A stretch of DNA of 5,814 bases from a bacterium (GTDB lineage: Bacteria; Spirochaetota; UBA4802; UBA5550): assembly GCA_024224995.1 (NCBI GenBank), contig JAAENB010000333.1:1-5814 (forward strand). Reading direction: 5' to 3'. This document shows, in pieces, positions 1 to 5,718 of the stretch (its first letter is position 1; every line of letters begins with the position of its first letter). A model generated the notes under the pieces. It was given only the letters and a program-made list of their open reading frames with translations. It was not told the DNA's origin and searched no databases. A program made the translations under genes and the position numbers.

Positions 1-1400
1 TCAGCGTAGTATTCTCTGTCCTCACTTAGGTAAGGATTTTTGTTGAGCTTTATCATCCGGTGCCTTACTATTTTAGTATCACTTGGGAGAATAAGCTCGT
101 TACTACCGCTATGGAAGACCCAATTTCTACTCCCTATACTCTTCCAGTACCTGTTTTTAATCCAGGTTTTGGATTTATTCGGGTGCCTTCTTTTCGCCCA
201 TCTCCATAAAGCTTCAAATATTACCTGGTTCATTTTCTGAAACATCTTTTTGGAAACACTCGATTGGTGATAATTACACCAGCCTCTAATGATTGGGTTA
301 AGTATCGCAATCAGTTTTTCCTGGGACATAGCTCTACCTTCTTTGATCGCTGTTCGGATTTTAACGGCATTTTCTTTAAATGAGTTTTTGGATGGTTTTA
401 TTAATAGTTTGTCTCCATATTTTCTGGCGTTCCACCCTAGAAAGTCAAACCCCTCCTGAATATGAGTGATTGAAGTTTTGTCTTCTGCTAATTCCAGTCC
501 GCGATGGGAGATGAATTTGTTTATCATTTCCCGGACTTCCACTGCTACTTCTTTGCTTCCGGCCGTTACAATAAAATCGTCGGCATATCGTATGAAGTGT
601 ACCTTGTTTTTATTGTGTCTATAATTGACAATACCGGTGCTTCTGGTCCAGTAGTGTTTCTTAAGCATTAGTTCAATTCCGTCCAGTGTCATATTCGCAA
701 GTATTGGAGAAATGATGCCACCCTGAGGTGTTCCGTCTTTTGTTGGAAACAGCTCTCTTTTCCACAAATACCCGGACTTGAGGAATTCTTTTAATATCCT
801 CTTGTCCATAGGTATGTTTTCAAGCAGCCATTCATGACTTATGTTGTCAAAACATCCTTTAATGTCTCCTTCCAGAACCCATTTTGCACTGTTTTTTCTA
901 GACATGCAAATGAAAATTTTCTGCCTCGCATCCTTTTGGCTGCGATGTTTTCTAAATCCGAATGATCCTCTGTCTGCTATAGTTTCAGCGATAGGGTCAA
1001 GAGTTAAGGCATATAATGCCTGCATTGCCCTATCGTACATGGTAGGTATACCTAAAGGGCGCTTTTTGTTCTTGCCCTTTTTCTCTATGAAGACTCTTCT
1101 GAGAGGAAGCGATTTGTACCCTTTTGATTGAAGGGATACTGCTGCCTTCCATTTGCTTGCTGGTGTTGACCATAACTGTCGGTCAATTCCCGGGGTTTTC
1201 TTTCCCTTGTTTGACGTTACTCTTTTTACTGCCGTAAGTTTAGCATAGAAAGAGTTCGCCAGCAGGTGTTGTAACCTTCGGGCGAGATGAGGTTTACCCT
1301 CTTTAACTGCCTTTGCAATCCTGGATTGGAGTTTATTAACCCTTCTTTCCACTTCGTTCCAGTCGATTAGATCCCACTGGTGTTGTGTTTCAGAGTTCAT
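1..1400 (-). CDS. ltrA: Group II intron reverse transcriptase/maturase, C-terminus cut by window edge
   Basis: This intron-encoded protein helps the intron RNA fold and splice (maturase) and copies it into DNA at new sites (reverse transcriptase). The minus-strand frame is open from ATG 1400 to base 1, giving about 466 residues with no stop or frameshift. The N-terminal RVT_N-like segment contains WDLIDWNEVERRVNKLQSRI. Reverse transcriptase motifs follow: RPLGIPTMYDRAMQALY, GDIKGCFD with Asp179, GTPQGG near 223-228, and the catalytic YADD at 272-275 (bases 576-587). The segment around 340-420, with IRGWCNYH near 371-378, matches the GIIM maturase domain. A C-terminal DNA-binding or HNH endonuclease domain, usual in this family, would lie off the left edge. 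The start is supported by GAGGAGG at 1406-1412, five bases before ATG. All visible catalytic residues are intact. The symbol ltrA is the generic family name. Confidence 0.95.
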   Translation of the reverse strand, partial: MNSETQHQWDLIDWNEVERRVNKLQSRIAKAVKEGKPHLARRLQHLLANSFYAKLTAVKRVTSNKGKKTPGIDRQLWSTPASKWKAAVSLQSKGYKSLPLRRVFIEKKGKNKKRPLGIPTMYDRAMQALYALTLDPIAETIADRGSFGFRKHRSQKDARQKIFICMSRKNSAKWVLEGDIKGCFDNISHEWLLENIPMDKRILKEFLKSGYLWKRELFPTKDGTPQGGIISPILANMTLDGIELMLKKHYWTRSTGIVNYRHNKNKVHFIRYADDFIVTAGSKEVAVEVREMINKFISHRGLELAEDKTSITHIQEGFDFLGWNARKYGDKLLIKPSKNSFKENAVKIRTAIKEGRAMSQEKLIAILNPIIRGWCNYHQSSVSKKMFQKMNQVIFEALWRWAKRRHPNKSKTWIKNRYWKSIGSRNWVFHSGSNELILPSDTKIVRHRMIKLNKNPYLSEDREYYA

Positions 1401-1783
1401 AGCTGCCTCCTCGTTAGTGAGGTATTTGGCTCTTCTATGTTCATAACGTTCTAAACCTCTTATGCAATAGATAACCATACCGGAAGTCTGCATCCTTTCG
1501 GATTGGGGCAAATTTTGAACCCCTATCAACCTCATTACAAGGAGGCATTCGCTTACTCCGGCGCTCCTTTACCCTCTAAGCCATCGTTGTCCCTTACGGG
1601 AGTCCTACCACTGGGGAGCTTATAGGGCTTACCAAGTTCATATACTCAGCCAGTTCATATTGCCTTAGGGCCGATCTGTACTCCGGAATCCCGTGTATCC
1701 ATTTGTAGGGTGGTTTCCCAAGAACATCCTACTGAGATTCGTACCTTTTGGTCCAAGCGTGTCAGCCTTATTACGCTTGTTCG

Positions 1784-1810
1784 AGTTAACGAAGCTTACG
1801 ACCGTTTACC
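1784..1810 (-). other. Putative EBS1 stem-loop of the group II intron (exon-binding site)
   Basis: On the minus strand, AACG (1806-1803) pairs with CGTT (1791-1788), and the stem continues past one A-A mismatch with GGT/ACT. The 11-base loop GTCGTAAGCTT contains CGTAAG (1800-1795). That hexamer pairs with TTTACG (2034-2029) just before the proposed splice site through five Watson-Crick pairs and one G-U pair. An exon-binding sequence in a terminal loop of domain I is how group II introns choose their target. A second CGTAAG at 1599-1594 lies in a GNRA tetraloop hairpin and is a less likely EBS1. No convincing EBS2 was identified. Confidence 0.55.
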
Positions 1811-1965
1811 TTATTGCCCTTAGCAATATCTTTACCCTTGCAATACCCCCGGTTTAGGCTACCAGGTTAATCACGTTGTCCCCTTTGCTTCACACCCCTC
1901 TGTTACCGGAGACGCATGCTTGGGTAGGGTTATCCCAAATGGATAGGATAGTCCGAAAGCCCGTT

Positions 1966-2271
1966 TCATGGGCCTGGACAGCCTGAATACATACTTACAG
2001 TTCCGTCGTGTGGAACCTCTTGTCGCGGCGTAAAAAACTCATAATCGTCCTCACGGAAATTTATATGGAACGTATGCCAATTATCGGGATCAGGGTCCGG
2101 ATATTGGTATTGAACGGCCCTGGCAGTATCAAGGGAAAAATCCTTCTTATTCATAACCCGTTTCAGGAGCGAAATAATAACCAGGGACCGCGAAACCCCG
2201 AGCGAAGCAGCGGCCTCATTGATTTTCTCCAGGACAGAGACTCTGAAATTAATAGTAGTTTTAATAAGCAT
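1966..2271 (-). CDS. Ribbon-helix-helix (CopG/MetJ-like) protein, apparently interrupted by the group II intron
   Basis: Starting at ATG 2271, preceded by AGGAG (2283-2279) at normal spacing, the protein begins MLIKTTINFRVSVLEKINEA, continues with a helix ASLGVSRSLVIISLLKRVM, and then has an acidic, aromatic stretch ending DDYEFFT. A short beta strand followed by two helices is the ribbon-helix-helix DNA-binding pattern. This could be a transcriptional repressor or an antitoxin-like protein. Related proteins I recall from spirochaetes continue after YEFFT with a conserved tail of roughly DLRK and a helical segment. Here, exactly after YEFFT (codon ending 2029), the frame reads into sequence that fits a group II intron 5' end and stops at TGA 1966 after 20 unrelated residues. 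The genuine host part is therefore probably 2029-2271 and the rest a read-through artefact. An upstream in-frame ATG at 2310 has no clear ribosome site. No toxin partner is visible. Confidence 0.65.
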   Translation of the reverse strand: MLIKTTINFRVSVLEKINEAAASLGVSRSLVIISLLKRVMNKKDFSLDTARAVQYQYPDPDPDNWHTFHINFREDDYEFFTPRQEVPHDGTVSMYSGCPGP

Positions 2272-2294
2272 AAAAATTCTCCTAAATGAGGTAC

Positions 2295-2352
2295 AAGGAA
2301 CAGGGTGCAAGGCACAAGTGAAGACTCTCTATAGACTTTCACCTTGTTCCTT
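2295..2352. repeat. 13-bp inverted repeat upstream of the ribbon-helix-helix gene
   Basis: AAGGAACAGGGTG (2295-2307) and CACCTTGTTCCTT (2340-2352) are inverted copies with one G-T mismatch, separated by 32 bases. The element lies 24-81 bases upstream of ATG 2271, in the probable leader or promoter of that gene. It could be a leader hairpin, an operator for autoregulation, or a mobile-element remnant. The sequence does not decide between these. A tatataag-like -10 box lies just upstream on the minus strand near 2368-2375 but lacks a good -35. Confidence 0.5.
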
Positions 2353-2603
2353 TAACCTTTCCCCTTACTTATATAGCACCATTTTAAGCCGAAAAGTAAC
2401 AAACTTTTTTTGAAAAACAGAAAAAAATTGATTTTTATATAATGCTTCTGATTATTTTCTTAAAATCCGGTAACAAAACCCCGCCAACAGCACCCAATAC
2501 AGATAAGAAACAAAAGGCGCCCAAAGGCAGCTATCCACACGGGGAACAGAAAAAGCGGCAGATATATCTTCAAATGATTTATAAACCACGGACGCACCTC
2601 TCC
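2353..2603. other. Intergenic stretch with no supported gene
   Basis: The stretch is AT-rich around 2380-2445, with several A and T tracts, then of mixed composition. Short open frames exist on both strands here. One on the minus strand (2717-2460, 85 codons) is hydrophobic near its end. It has no recognisable domain and overlaps the terminator side of the neighbouring gene as well as the dispersed repeat. I see no RNA gene. Confidence 0.5.
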
Positions 2604-2654
2604 CTGCAAAAATCCCGGAGAAAAAAAATTCAGTCTGATAATGAGGCTAAATGA
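2604..2654. repeat. 51-bp dispersed repeat, copy 1
   Basis: This segment matches 5509-5559 at 48 of 51 positions in the same orientation, with no gaps. The core is CCCGGAG followed by eight A and TTCAG, then CTGATAATGAG and CTAAATGA. It lies between the outer-membrane-like gene and the ribbon-helix-helix gene, in sequence with no confident gene. Both copies contain ATGAGRCTAAATGA, so each could supply a start codon for a short plus-strand frame, but GGAG is about 20 bases from that ATG, too far for a normal ribosome site. Confidence 0.85.
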
Positions 2655-2730
2655 AGACTCTTCTCTACAGGTTTTAACTTTTTTTGGGGTGATATTATGG
2701 AAGAGATGGAAAAGCAAGCGCCCGGTTTAC

Positions 2731-2793
2731 GAAAAACCACTCTGCCTCAAGAAGCCAGTTCCGGTTCCGGAAAGCAGCCATTCCTGAGGCAGA
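2731..2793 (-). terminator. Rho-independent terminator of the outer-membrane-like gene
   Basis: On the minus strand, 71 bases past the stop codon of the gene ending at 2864, TCTGCCTCAGGAA (2793-2781) pairs with TTCTTGAGGCAGA (2753-2741) at 12 of 13 positions. After GTGG comes a run of five T (2736-2732). The inner part holds a TTCCGGAA palindrome. A plus-strand T7 run at 2808-2814 is 15 bases past the stem, so the element may act weakly in both directions. Confidence 0.6.
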
Positions 2794-2863
2794 ATGAGAG
2801 AGCGGGATTTTTTTACCTTAATAATTTCAAACTATATATATAGTATTAATAGAATCCTGAGAT

Positions 2864-3751
2864 TTACAGAACATGATATTTAGCGCCAAACCGCAGAAAG
2901 CTCCCGCCAACTATAGCCGTATAGCTCAAGGTAGGATTCTTTGCTTTAATTGTAGTATTCTGAACAGAATAAGTATCAATCGCTGCAACCACAAGACTCT
3001 CAATCTCAATAAAAAGACTCACGTCTTCAACAACTTCGGCATCAACACCAAGAACATAACCGAATGCAATACCGCTAGTTCTGAATTCCCCGGTTTCATC
3101 AAGACTACCGAGTGCGGTCAGTCCTGCTGTTAGAAGAGCGCCATTCTGCCCGGATGCGGAATCCAGGTAGGTTCTCTTCAGCTTGATATCAAAACCACCA
3201 CTCATGTATGCCGCGGTAGCGCCCAGGTACATATTCACTTTGCCTTCAAGAACGGGAATATTAATACCCAGAGTTACGGGAATAGACCAGTGAGTGTAAC
3301 TCCATTCCTGTTCCTGATCAACACCGGATTTTTTCCAGGAAGTTTCCCCCCCGTAGACTTTCATCGTGTAGTTAAAACCGGTTCTTACAAAGAAATAACT
3401 GAGATCATACCGAATCTGCAGCCCCAGGTCGAGTCCCATCATAACACCGCCTGTAGATAAATCGGTAATTGTTCCGGCTTTTGATTGATCAGTAAGAGCC
3501 TGCTCATCGGGAATAAAAATTACTTTATCCATAACAAGAATATTCGTTCCCGCAGCATCAACCGAATGATCGGCTGCACCGGCAAGAGAATCTATTGTTA
3601 AACCATCATCAAGAATAGTCTTACCCAAATCACCACAATCGCCCATAAGACCGGCGCCAAAACCAACAGAAAGCCCCTGCTTGGCAAAAGCCTCGGAACA
3701 GAAAGTCACTCCTAATAACAACACAAAAAAAACTGCAATTATATTTTTCAT
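2864..3751 (-). CDS. Secreted protein resembling an outer-membrane beta-barrel
   Basis: The 295-residue product begins with a classical signal peptide: MKNII, then the hydrophobic AVFFVLLLGVTFC, and a likely cleavage after SEAFA near residue 23. The mature part is rich in glycine, aromatic residues and alternating strands, such as LDLGLQIRYDLSYFFVRTGFNY, THWSIPVTLGINIP, KVNMYLGATAAYMSGGFDIKL and SGIAFGYVLGVDAEVVEDVSLFIEIE. It ends in a strand, FLRFGAKYHVL. This is the pattern of small outer-membrane barrel proteins, although the last residue is Leu and not the usual Phe. Residues 30-110 are acidic and lack obvious strand repeats, so they may form an extracellular or periplasmic insertion. ATG 3751 is preceded by GGAG at seven bases. 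It appears to be a single-gene unit with its own terminator. No enzyme motif is visible and the exact role is unknown. Confidence 0.75.
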   Translation of the reverse strand: MKNIIAVFFVLLLGVTFCSEAFAKQGLSVGFGAGLMGDCGDLGKTILDDGLTIDSLAGAADHSVDAAGTNILVMDKVIFIPDEQALTDQSKAGTITDLSTGGVMMGLDLGLQIRYDLSYFFVRTGFNYTMKVYGGETSWKKSGVDQEQEWSYTHWSIPVTLGINIPVLEGKVNMYLGATAAYMSGGFDIKLKRTYLDSASGQNGALLTAGLTALGSLDETGEFRTSGIAFGYVLGVDAEVVEDVSLFIEIESLVVAAIDTYSVQNTTIKAKNPTLSYTAIVGGSFLRFGAKYHVL

Positions 3752-4046
3752 TAAAAATCTCCATCATTGTTTGTTTTCTGCTAATTACTTAGCTAAATTT
3801 TTTGTATATTTTACAGGCCGGTACAGAAAAAAGAAGACCAACCGTAAATAAAATGAAAGATAGAAAGAGATACTTTTTTTTATTTTTGTGCATATATTCT
3901 TTGTATTAAAGACTACCAGGTTCATCCTGAATTTTTAGCCGTAAACACCAGGTCACGGAAACAAAAACAGGGTGGGTATATTATTTTTTTTTATAAATGA
4001 CCTCCTTTTTAATAATTTACTTCCCAAAAAACATCATCCTGCTTCA

Positions 4047-4076
4047 GAGCCACAAAACCCGGCAAATTTGCGGCTC
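4047..4076. repeat. 10-bp stem-loop in intergenic region
   Basis: GAGCCACAAA (4047-4056) and TTTGCGGCTC (4067-4076) are inverted repeats matching at 9 of 10 positions, with a 10-base loop. It is followed on the plus strand by TTTCC only, so it is a poor terminator. It may be part of an untranslated RNA or an operator; its function is not evident. Confidence 0.4.
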
Positions 4077-4201
4077 TTTCCTTACAAAGCCCCCGCCTCT
4101 CTCTACTTCTGACAAAAATGCTTCCTGTCATCGTTTATAATAGATGCGGCGAATAAAGTTGTTAGTTTTCTATGCTTTTCATTATCGTTATTTATTCTAA
4201 C

Positions 4202-4229
4202 AAGTCTTGCTTTTGCAAGCTTCTTTTTC
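4202..4229 (+). terminator. Possible plus-strand terminator hairpin
   Basis: CTTGC-TTTT-GCAAG (4206-4219) is a perfect 5-bp stem with a T4 loop. It is extended past a bulge by AAG/CTT and followed by CTTTTTCC on the plus strand. It looks like a short Rho-independent terminator reading rightwards, yet no gene was found on that strand to its left. It may instead be an incidental hairpin. Confidence 0.3.
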
Positions 4230-4238
4230 CCTGCCTTC

Positions 4239-4288
4239 AAAAAAATCAACAGAACTCACGAGTTCTCACAGAACCCACGGGTTCTCAC
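4239..4288 (-). terminator. Tandem covarying palindromes followed by a T7 run, probably downstream of the AcrVA2-like gene
   Basis: Two 19-base tandem units (4251-4269 and 4270-4288) each contain a palindrome: GAACTC-AC-GAGTTC (4252-4265) and GAACCC-AC-GGGTTC (4271-4284). The units differ in each arm by a change that keeps pairing (T to C matched by A to G). A degenerate third unit may follow at 4289-4307. On the minus strand the palindromes come 60-92 bases after the AcrVA2-like stop codon and are followed by TGTTGA and seven T (4245-4239). That fits a tandem terminator with five-base-pair stems and CGTG loops. An alternative is a pair of operator sites for a dimeric regulator. Confidence 0.45.
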
Positions 4289-4343
4289 AGAGCCAGTGCA
4301 TTCTTAATTCGCGTCTCTTTTCAGCAGCAGTTTAACCACATGT

Positions 4344-5405
4344 TCAGGGGGTTTCCGAAACAGCATATTTTGTAGCAACTAAATCTTCATCAACATCATC
4401 AACATTAATAGACATGGGGGGCATCCATTTAACCGTAAGTCTTCTATCATCACTCCCCTTTTTCCCGGACCAAAAAGAATGATAATGCGCTCTTCGAATA
4501 TGCGGCCGTTTTGGAACACCCATACCCGCAAGCTCATCACTCTCATCAATTTTACTCAGAGCTTTTCGCAGGGCCACACCCAGGCGGAACCCCACTTCCC
4601 ATTTAACCGGTTTTTCCGAAGGAAAATATTTAAAGCCTTTTTTTACTTTTTTAGGTTTAATTTTATCCGGTTTTGTTTTGAGCCTGTTTTCGCTCGATCT
4701 CATTTCCGCGTTTATGGTACATAAGTAAAGCAGAAGGGAAATAATATGAGAAATTTCCCTGGTAACAATATTTCTATAGGCATGGCTGCTAATGGCGTTT
4801 TTTTGAAAATTCTGCAAACCAGCCTCAATACCTTTAATACCCGACTTTTGAATCATTTCCTGAGAATGTTTGATAGTAGAGAGAAGAGAGTCATCAATGG
4901 TTTCTTTGAGGTGTAAGGGGATGGGCATCAATGAATCTTCAGTATCAAGAACCAGGCGCAGCTCGGTTCTTTTTTCAGAAACATTATATTCCAGGTGCGC
5001 GAAAAAACCGAAGAGGTCAATACCGGCATATTGCTTCCCCGGGGTTTCAATATAAACACACCATTCAGGAAGCCGGAACAGCACTTCAATAGGAAGTTTT
5101 CCTTCAATAGGAGTTTCCCACAAAGAATTAAAAAGACTCTCATCAAAAGAATAGATCCCTTCCGTAAGTCTCCAGGTCGCTAAAGCGCCCACAATTCCCA
5201 CATCAGGAATTTTATCGGCAGAAACCCTGTTGTCCCCGCCGCCGGAAACAGCAGCGTAAGAAGCAGCCAGGGGAACATAACACCAATCGGGCCAGTCCAT
5301 TTCATTGTGCAGCTTCATCAGGGCAAGTTCATTGATGTGTTTCCAAACATCCGGATACTCCTTGCCCTTCTCTTTTAATAGTCGTATCGGTCTTGGTTCT
5401 TCCAT
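4344..5405 (-). CDS. AcrVA2-family-like protein (anti-CRISPR family acting against Cas12a)
   Basis: The 353-residue product carries blocks that I recall from proteins grouped with AcrVA2: an N-terminal LLKEKGKEYPDVWKHI (9-24), DWPDWCYVPLAASYAAVS (37-54), ATWRLTEGIYSFD (76-88), LPEWCVYIETPG (112-123), GFFAHLEY (133-140) with ELRLVLDTED (148-157), and a C-terminal RPHIRRAHYHSFWSG (300-314) with RRLTVKWMPPMSINVDD (321-337). A lysine-rich linker lies around 241-266. AcrVA2 of Moraxella bovoculi blocks Cas12a production and was reported to lower Cas12a mRNA in a translation-dependent way. Homologues are widespread, including in hosts with no known Cas12a, so this protein may have another target. 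No signal peptide or membrane segment is seen; it should be cytoplasmic. ATG 5405 is chosen because it fits the family N-terminus and leaves a normal leader after the -10 at 5461-5466. A TTG at 5447 is possible. Neither has a clear ribosome site. Confidence 0.7.
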   Translation of the reverse strand: MEEPRPIRLLKEKGKEYPDVWKHINELALMKLHNEMDWPDWCYVPLAASYAAVSGGGDNRVSADKIPDVGIVGALATWRLTEGIYSFDESLFNSLWETPIEGKLPIEVLFRLPEWCVYIETPGKQYAGIDLFGFFAHLEYNVSEKRTELRLVLDTEDSLMPIPLHLKETIDDSLLSTIKHSQEMIQKSGIKGIEAGLQNFQKNAISSHAYRNIVTREISHIISLLLYLCTINAEMRSSENRLKTKPDKIKPKKVKKGFKYFPSEKPVKWEVGFRLGVALRKALSKIDESDELAGMGVPKRPHIRRAHYHSFWSGKKGSDDRRLTVKWMPPMSINVDDVDEDLVATKYAVSETP

Positions 5406-5460
5406 AATTAATAAGTTGAGTAAGCTTCCCAATGCGAAAAAAATCAACCACTTTTACTAA

Positions 5461-5489
5461 ATAATACTTAAATTTAAGCGCTTGACATA
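5461..5489 (-). promoter_or_regulatory. Possible promoter and palindromic operator of the AcrVA2-like gene
   Basis: On the minus strand TATTAT (5466-5461) is a 5-of-6 match to a -10 box. Directly upstream, overlapping perfect palindromes CTTAAATTTAAG (5467-5478) and AAGCGCTT (5476-5483) fill 17 bases, the usual spacer length. The hexamer beyond them is a poor -35, which would suit an activator-dependent or repressed promoter. A consensus TTGACA at 5482-5487 on the plus strand has no -10 at proper spacing. Confidence 0.35.
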
Positions 5490-5508
5490 AATAAATTCCG
5501 CGAAAGCT

Positions 5509-5559
5509 CTGCAATAATCCCGGAGAAAAAAAATTCAGCCTGATAATGAGACTAAATGA
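5509..5559. repeat. 51-bp dispersed repeat, copy 2
   Basis: Same orientation and length as 2604-2654, with three substitutions. It sits 104 bases upstream of the AcrVA2-like ATG, just outside the proposed promoter. A short plus-strand frame, 5546-5644 (32 codons, beginning MRLNE), starts inside it. The equivalent frame in copy 1 also begins MRLNE but the two diverge completely after that. Confidence 0.85.
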
Positions 5560-5718
5560 GCCTGCACCGCAGCAAATCAGCGGTTTTTTCCGGCAGCCCC
5601 CAACCCCTCGTTATGAAGAAGGAAGCTCCGGTTTTAAATCTTAGTTTCTTAAGAGTGTTGACCCCGTCGAACGGGGAAAAAATAGGTCAGAAACCTGATA
5701 GTATTGCGAGCTGCATCT
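5560..5718. other. Intergenic stretch with two small hairpins
   Basis: ACCGC/GCGGT (5566-5570 with 5580-5584) followed by T run 5584-5589 resembles a weak rightward terminator. CCCCGT-CGA-ACGGGG (5662-5676) is a perfect six-base-pair stem followed by six A on the plus strand, so it is not a terminator in either direction. No gene or RNA is recognised. Confidence 0.35.

Larger units (their letters stand above)
1..2028 (-). mobile_element. Group II intron, 5' part with RNA domains I-IV; 3' end outside window
   Basis: The maturase gene at 1-1400 is preceded on the same strand by about 630 bases of G-rich, structured, non-coding sequence, the expected position of ribozyme domains I-III with the protein gene in domain IV. 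Visible structure includes a 5' stem GTTCC/GGAAC (2000-2004 with 2012-2016), a TCCC-GTAA-GGGA hairpin with a GNRA tetraloop (1590-1601), and an EBS1-like loop at 1792-1802. The 5' boundary at about 2028 is inferred in two ways. The bases GCGACAAG (2026-2019) match the consensus group II start from its third base, and the six bases before the boundary pair with the EBS1 loop. The first two bases are CC, not the usual GU. Domains V and VI and the 3' splice site would lie beyond base 1, so completeness cannot be judged. Confidence 0.85.
3752..4343. other. AT-rich intergenic region with hairpins, no supported gene
   Basis: This 592-base gap separates two leftward genes. It must carry the promoter of the outer-membrane-like gene at its left side; a weak TATACA-type -10 lies near 3803-3808 on the minus strand. 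The rest has long T tracts (about 3870-3885 and 3980-3993), a hairpin at 4047-4076, a hairpin at 4202-4222 and tandem palindromes at 4251-4288. Open frames here are short and show no domain. I see no tRNA or recognisable small RNA. Confidence 0.5.

Noticed and set aside
841..1131. Plus-strand 96-codon frame
   Set aside because: Antisense shadow of the reverse transcriptase gene, which has intact motifs on the minus strand.
2008..2289. Plus-strand 93-codon frame
   Set aside because: Antisense to the ribbon-helix-helix gene, which has a ribosome site and a recognisable fold pattern.
2460..2717. Minus-strand 85-codon frame with a hydrophobic C-terminal part
   Set aside because: It has no family resemblance and no good ribosome site, and it overlaps the dispersed repeat.
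2697..2843. Plus-strand 48-codon frame (MEEMEKQAPG start) with a GGGGTG sequence before it
   Set aside because: Most of it is the terminator hairpin of the opposite-strand gene, which explains the sequence better.
4251..4288. LexA (GAAC-N4-GTTC) boxes
   Set aside because: The half-sites are separated by six bases, not four, and no SOS-type gene is adjacent.
4251..4288. CRISPR array
   Set aside because: The units are contiguous 19-base tandem repeats with no unique spacers.
4479..4724. Plus-strand frame of 81 codons, and others inside 4344-5405
   Set aside because: Shadows of the AcrVA2-like gene, without recognisable domains.
5662..5676. Rho-independent terminator at the CCCCGT/ACGGGG stem
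   Set aside because: The stem is followed by A on the plus strand and by TCAACAC on the minus strand, so no U tract exists in either direction.
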